Positions 6,046 to 7,347 of a DNA stretch of 7,347 nt are shown in pieces. The stretch is from the NCBI GenBank assembly GCA_900769275.1, contig CAAGGA010000076.1:1-7347 (forward strand), in the 5' to 3' direction. A program made the translations under genes and the position numbers. The notes below the pieces were generated by a model. The model saw only the letters and a list, made by a program, of their open reading frames with translations. It did no database searches and had not been told where the DNA came from. The stretch's first letter is position 1; each line of letters opens with the position of its first letter. The DNA is from an uncultured Prevotella sp. GTDB lineage: Bacteria > Bacteroidota > Bacteroidia > Bacteroidales > Bacteroidaceae.

Positions 6046-6933
6046 ATGGCGATAAATTTCGGAGAGATCAAGAGAATTGACATCATTGTCTTTCTTGAAA
6101 GGATAGGCATACATCCTGTCCGCAACTATCAGGCATACGCGCTTTTCCATGCCCCGTACCGTGAGGACAGGCATCCGTCGTTCAAGGTCAGCCGCAAGAA
6201 AAACCGCTGGTATGACCTCGCCACGATGTGTAGCGGCGACATCATTGACCTCGGCAAGCTGCTTTACAACACCAACGACATCATGGAGGTGGTACGGCGC
6301 ATCCAGGACTATACCGCAGCGGAGCTTGTCATCAGGGAGCGCATACCGTCCGAACTGCATGACGAGCGCGCCGGCACGTTCCGTGATGTGAGCGTGAGAC
6401 CGCTTTCCAACGGCAAGCTGCTGTCGTATCTCGGTTCCAGAGGCATAGACAATACCGTTGCGGCCGAGTTCTGCCGTGAGATACATTTCTCGCTCGGATG
6501 CCGCCACTACTACGGTATCGGCTTCGGCAATGTCAGGGGCGGCTATGAAGTGAGAAACCCGTTCTTCAAGGGAACGGTCGGGCAAAAGGATGTGTCGCTC
6601 ATACAAATGGCTGGCGGCAATGAACTGTGTACCGTTTTTGAGGGTTTCATGGACTTCCTTTCCTATATGACGCTGTGCCGACGGACCGATTTCACGCCAT
6701 TTGCCGAGACGATGGATTTCGTAGTGCTTAATTCCGTTTCCAACCTGCGCAAGGCGATGAAATGGCTCGCCCCATATCCTACCGTCACCTGCTGCCTCGA
6801 CAATGACGATGCCGGACGCAAGGCGGTTGACACTTTAAGCGAGTCCAGGGACGGCATCCATGACGCTTCGGCGGTCTATGAGGGTTACAAAGACCTGAAC
6901 GACTTTCTCCGTGGCAAGCGTTTCTGTCCCTGA
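6046..6933 (+). CDS. Toprim-domain primase with degenerate N-terminal zinc-finger module
   Basis: This 295-aa DnaG-like primase makes RNA primers for replication of the element. The N-terminal part (residues 8-85) follows the CHC2-type fold (YREDRHPSFKVSRKKNRWYD, then GDIIDLGKLL), but the usual cysteine/histidine metal ligands are mostly missing; only Cys62 and His35 are near. The toprim domain covers about 193-290: Glu199 in TVFEGFMDFL, FVVLNS at 225-230, and the acidic pair Asp252/Asp254 in LDNDDAG. DLNDFL near the end is typical of the family. The ATG at 6046 is chosen, 2 bp after the ATPase stop; a TTG at 6040 is also in frame but would add only two residues. The length is normal for element primases in this phylum, and it is comparable to PrmN1 of NBU1. 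It is the last gene of the operon, followed by a terminator-like hairpin. Confidence 0.9.
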   Translation: MAINFGEIKRIDIIVFLERIGIHPVRNYQAYALFHAPYREDRHPSFKVSRKKNRWYDLATMCSGDIIDLGKLLYNTNDIMEVVRRIQDYTAAELVIRERIPSELHDERAGTFRDVSVRPLSNGKLLSYLGSRGIDNTVAAEFCREIHFSLGCRHYYGIGFGNVRGGYEVRNPFFKGTVGQKDVSLIQMAGGNELCTVFEGFMDFLSYMTLCRRTDFTPFAETMDFVVLNSVSNLRKAMKWLAPYPTVTCCLDNDDAGRKAVDTLSESRDGIHDASAVYEGYKDLNDFLRGKRFCP

Positions 6934-6951
6934 CTTTACAAAGATTGACGA

Positions 6952-6991
6952 AAACAGGCGGTGTGTATCATTGAATATATGCCGTCTGTTT
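6952..6991 (+). terminator. Terminator-like hairpin after the primase
   Basis: Positions 6952-6968 pair with 6975-6991 over 17 positions with four G-U pairs and no mismatch, around the loop CATTGA. The stem ends in TTT and is followed by GTTAT, a weak T-rich tail. It starts 18 bp after the primase stop codon, consistent with the 3' end of the four-gene operon. Confidence 0.65.
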
Positions 6992-7087
6992 GTTATGGCT
7001 GCAGATGCAGTTCGATCCTTACGTTGTTATAGTGTCGGCCTATTGCAACCACAAATTATTCAATTTGTTCGCAAAATATTCTCTAAC

Positions 7088-7127
7088 TGTTGGGTAAGTG
7101 TTGGGTAGCTGTTGGGCGACTGTTGGG
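7088..7127. repeat. Iteron-like array: four TGTTGGG units at 11-bp spacing
   Basis: TGTTGGG occurs at 7088, 7099, 7110 and 7121, each exactly 11 bp from the next; the 4-bp linkers vary (TAAG, TAGC, CGAC). An 11-bp step places every unit on nearly the same face of the helix, as in iterons bound by replication initiators or arrays bound by relaxosome proteins. The array follows the ATPase-primase operon by about 155 bp. The role is inferred from structure and position. Confidence 0.8.
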
Positions 7128-7303
7128 TCGTAGCCTACAGCTGTCTGTCCGGCTGTTTTATGAAAGGGCGATTGGAGGCAAAGAAGTTTGGGGTACTTTG
7201 GGGAACCGTATCAGTTCCTCATTTCCCTATTTAGTAATATTCAATTGCAGTTTTCTCATCATTTCCTTAACCCTTAAATTCGCAGCTTAATTATTTGTTA
7301 TAA

Positions 7304-7344
7304 ATGCAAGTCCTTGACAAACATTTGTTTGCAAAGACTTGCAT
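7304..7344. repeat. 41-bp near-palindrome at the right edge
   Basis: The left arm 7304-7322 (ATGCAAGTCCTTGACAAAC) matches the reverse complement of the right arm 7327-7344, with one substitution and one extra base, around the loop ATTT. No T-tract follows, so a transcription terminator is unlikely. Candidates are an oriT hairpin, an operator for a following mobilization gene or a recombination site. Confidence 0.75.
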
Positions 7345-7347
7345 ATG

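Larger units (their letters stand above)
6992..7347. other. Non-coding region with origin/transfer-like structure
   Basis: No convincing gene is seen on either strand. The stretch holds the 11-bp-spaced repeats, a 9-base palindrome GTAGCCTAC (7130-7138), a small inverted repeat GGAAC/GTTCC (7202-7206 with 7214-7218), then increasingly AT-rich DNA ending in the 41-bp near-palindrome. In NBU-type elements the segment after the primase holds oriT and the start of mobilization genes, so this is where an origin is expected. The last three bases (7345-7347) are ATG and could be a start codon; this cannot be judged here. Confidence 0.5.

Noticed and set aside
7088..7127. CRISPR array
   Set aside because: Units of 7 bp with 4-bp linkers are far too short, and no cas gene is present.
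7090..7290. 66-codon frame over the repeat array
   Set aside because: It is a translation of the TGTTGGG repeats and AT-rich DNA with no domain or initiation signal.
1..7347. Defence, toxin-antitoxin or resistance cargo
   Set aside because: Every substantial frame is accounted for by mobility, replication or regulatory functions, apart from the one unknown accessory protein, which shows no toxin or nuclease motif.

Overview
The window looks like the left part of a mobilizable or integrative genetic element from a Bacteroidota bacterium (Bacteroides/Parabacteroides type). The reasons are Bacteroides-style promoter boxes (TAnnTTTG preceded by TTTG), near absence of Shine-Dalgarno sequences, two tandem tyrosine integrases of the kind found on Bacteroides integrative elements, and the order integrase / small helix-turn-helix proteins / RepA-like ATPase / toprim primase. 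That order resembles NBU-type mobilizable elements, in which oriT and mobilization genes follow the primase. No relaxase is visible; it would be expected just beyond the right edge.

Layout. Positions 1-418 carry, on the minus strand, the remains of a different mobile element: the last ~80 codons of a tyrosine integrase (173-418), followed by the first 49 codons of a small protein that probably belongs to that element's excisionase-like helix-turn-helix set (147 down to 1, running off the window). The integrase fragment loses its reading frame next to a perfect 8-bp hairpin (412-434). This is where I place the approximate left junction of the incoming element. From about 420 to 568 lies AT-rich DNA with a Bacteroides-type promoter driving integrase 1 (569-1699) and integrase 2 (1715-2860). 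Integrase 1 has glycine where the second catalytic arginine should be; integrase 2 keeps all catalytic residues.

Positions 2861-3222 are mostly non-coding and hold two 29-bp direct repeats and a second promoter. An accessory gene follows (3320-3964); its 5' part seems to be in another frame, so it may carry a frameshift. A long two-tier hairpin (3976-4051) separates it from a tight operon: two helix-turn-helix proteins (4131-4469, 4491-4943), a RecA-fold ATPase (4940-6043) and a toprim primase (6046-6933). The operon ends in a terminator-like hairpin (6952-6991).

The last ~355 bases are non-coding and structured: four TGTTGGG units spaced exactly 11 bp apart (7088-7127), a small inverted repeat, and a 41-bp near-palindrome (7304-7344) at the window end. 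This looks like an origin or transfer region. A coherent reading is that the integrases, helped by the helix-turn-helix proteins, move the element in and out of the chromosome. The ATPase and primase would then replicate the excised circle, perhaps from the iteron-like array. No cargo, defence or resistance gene is visible here.
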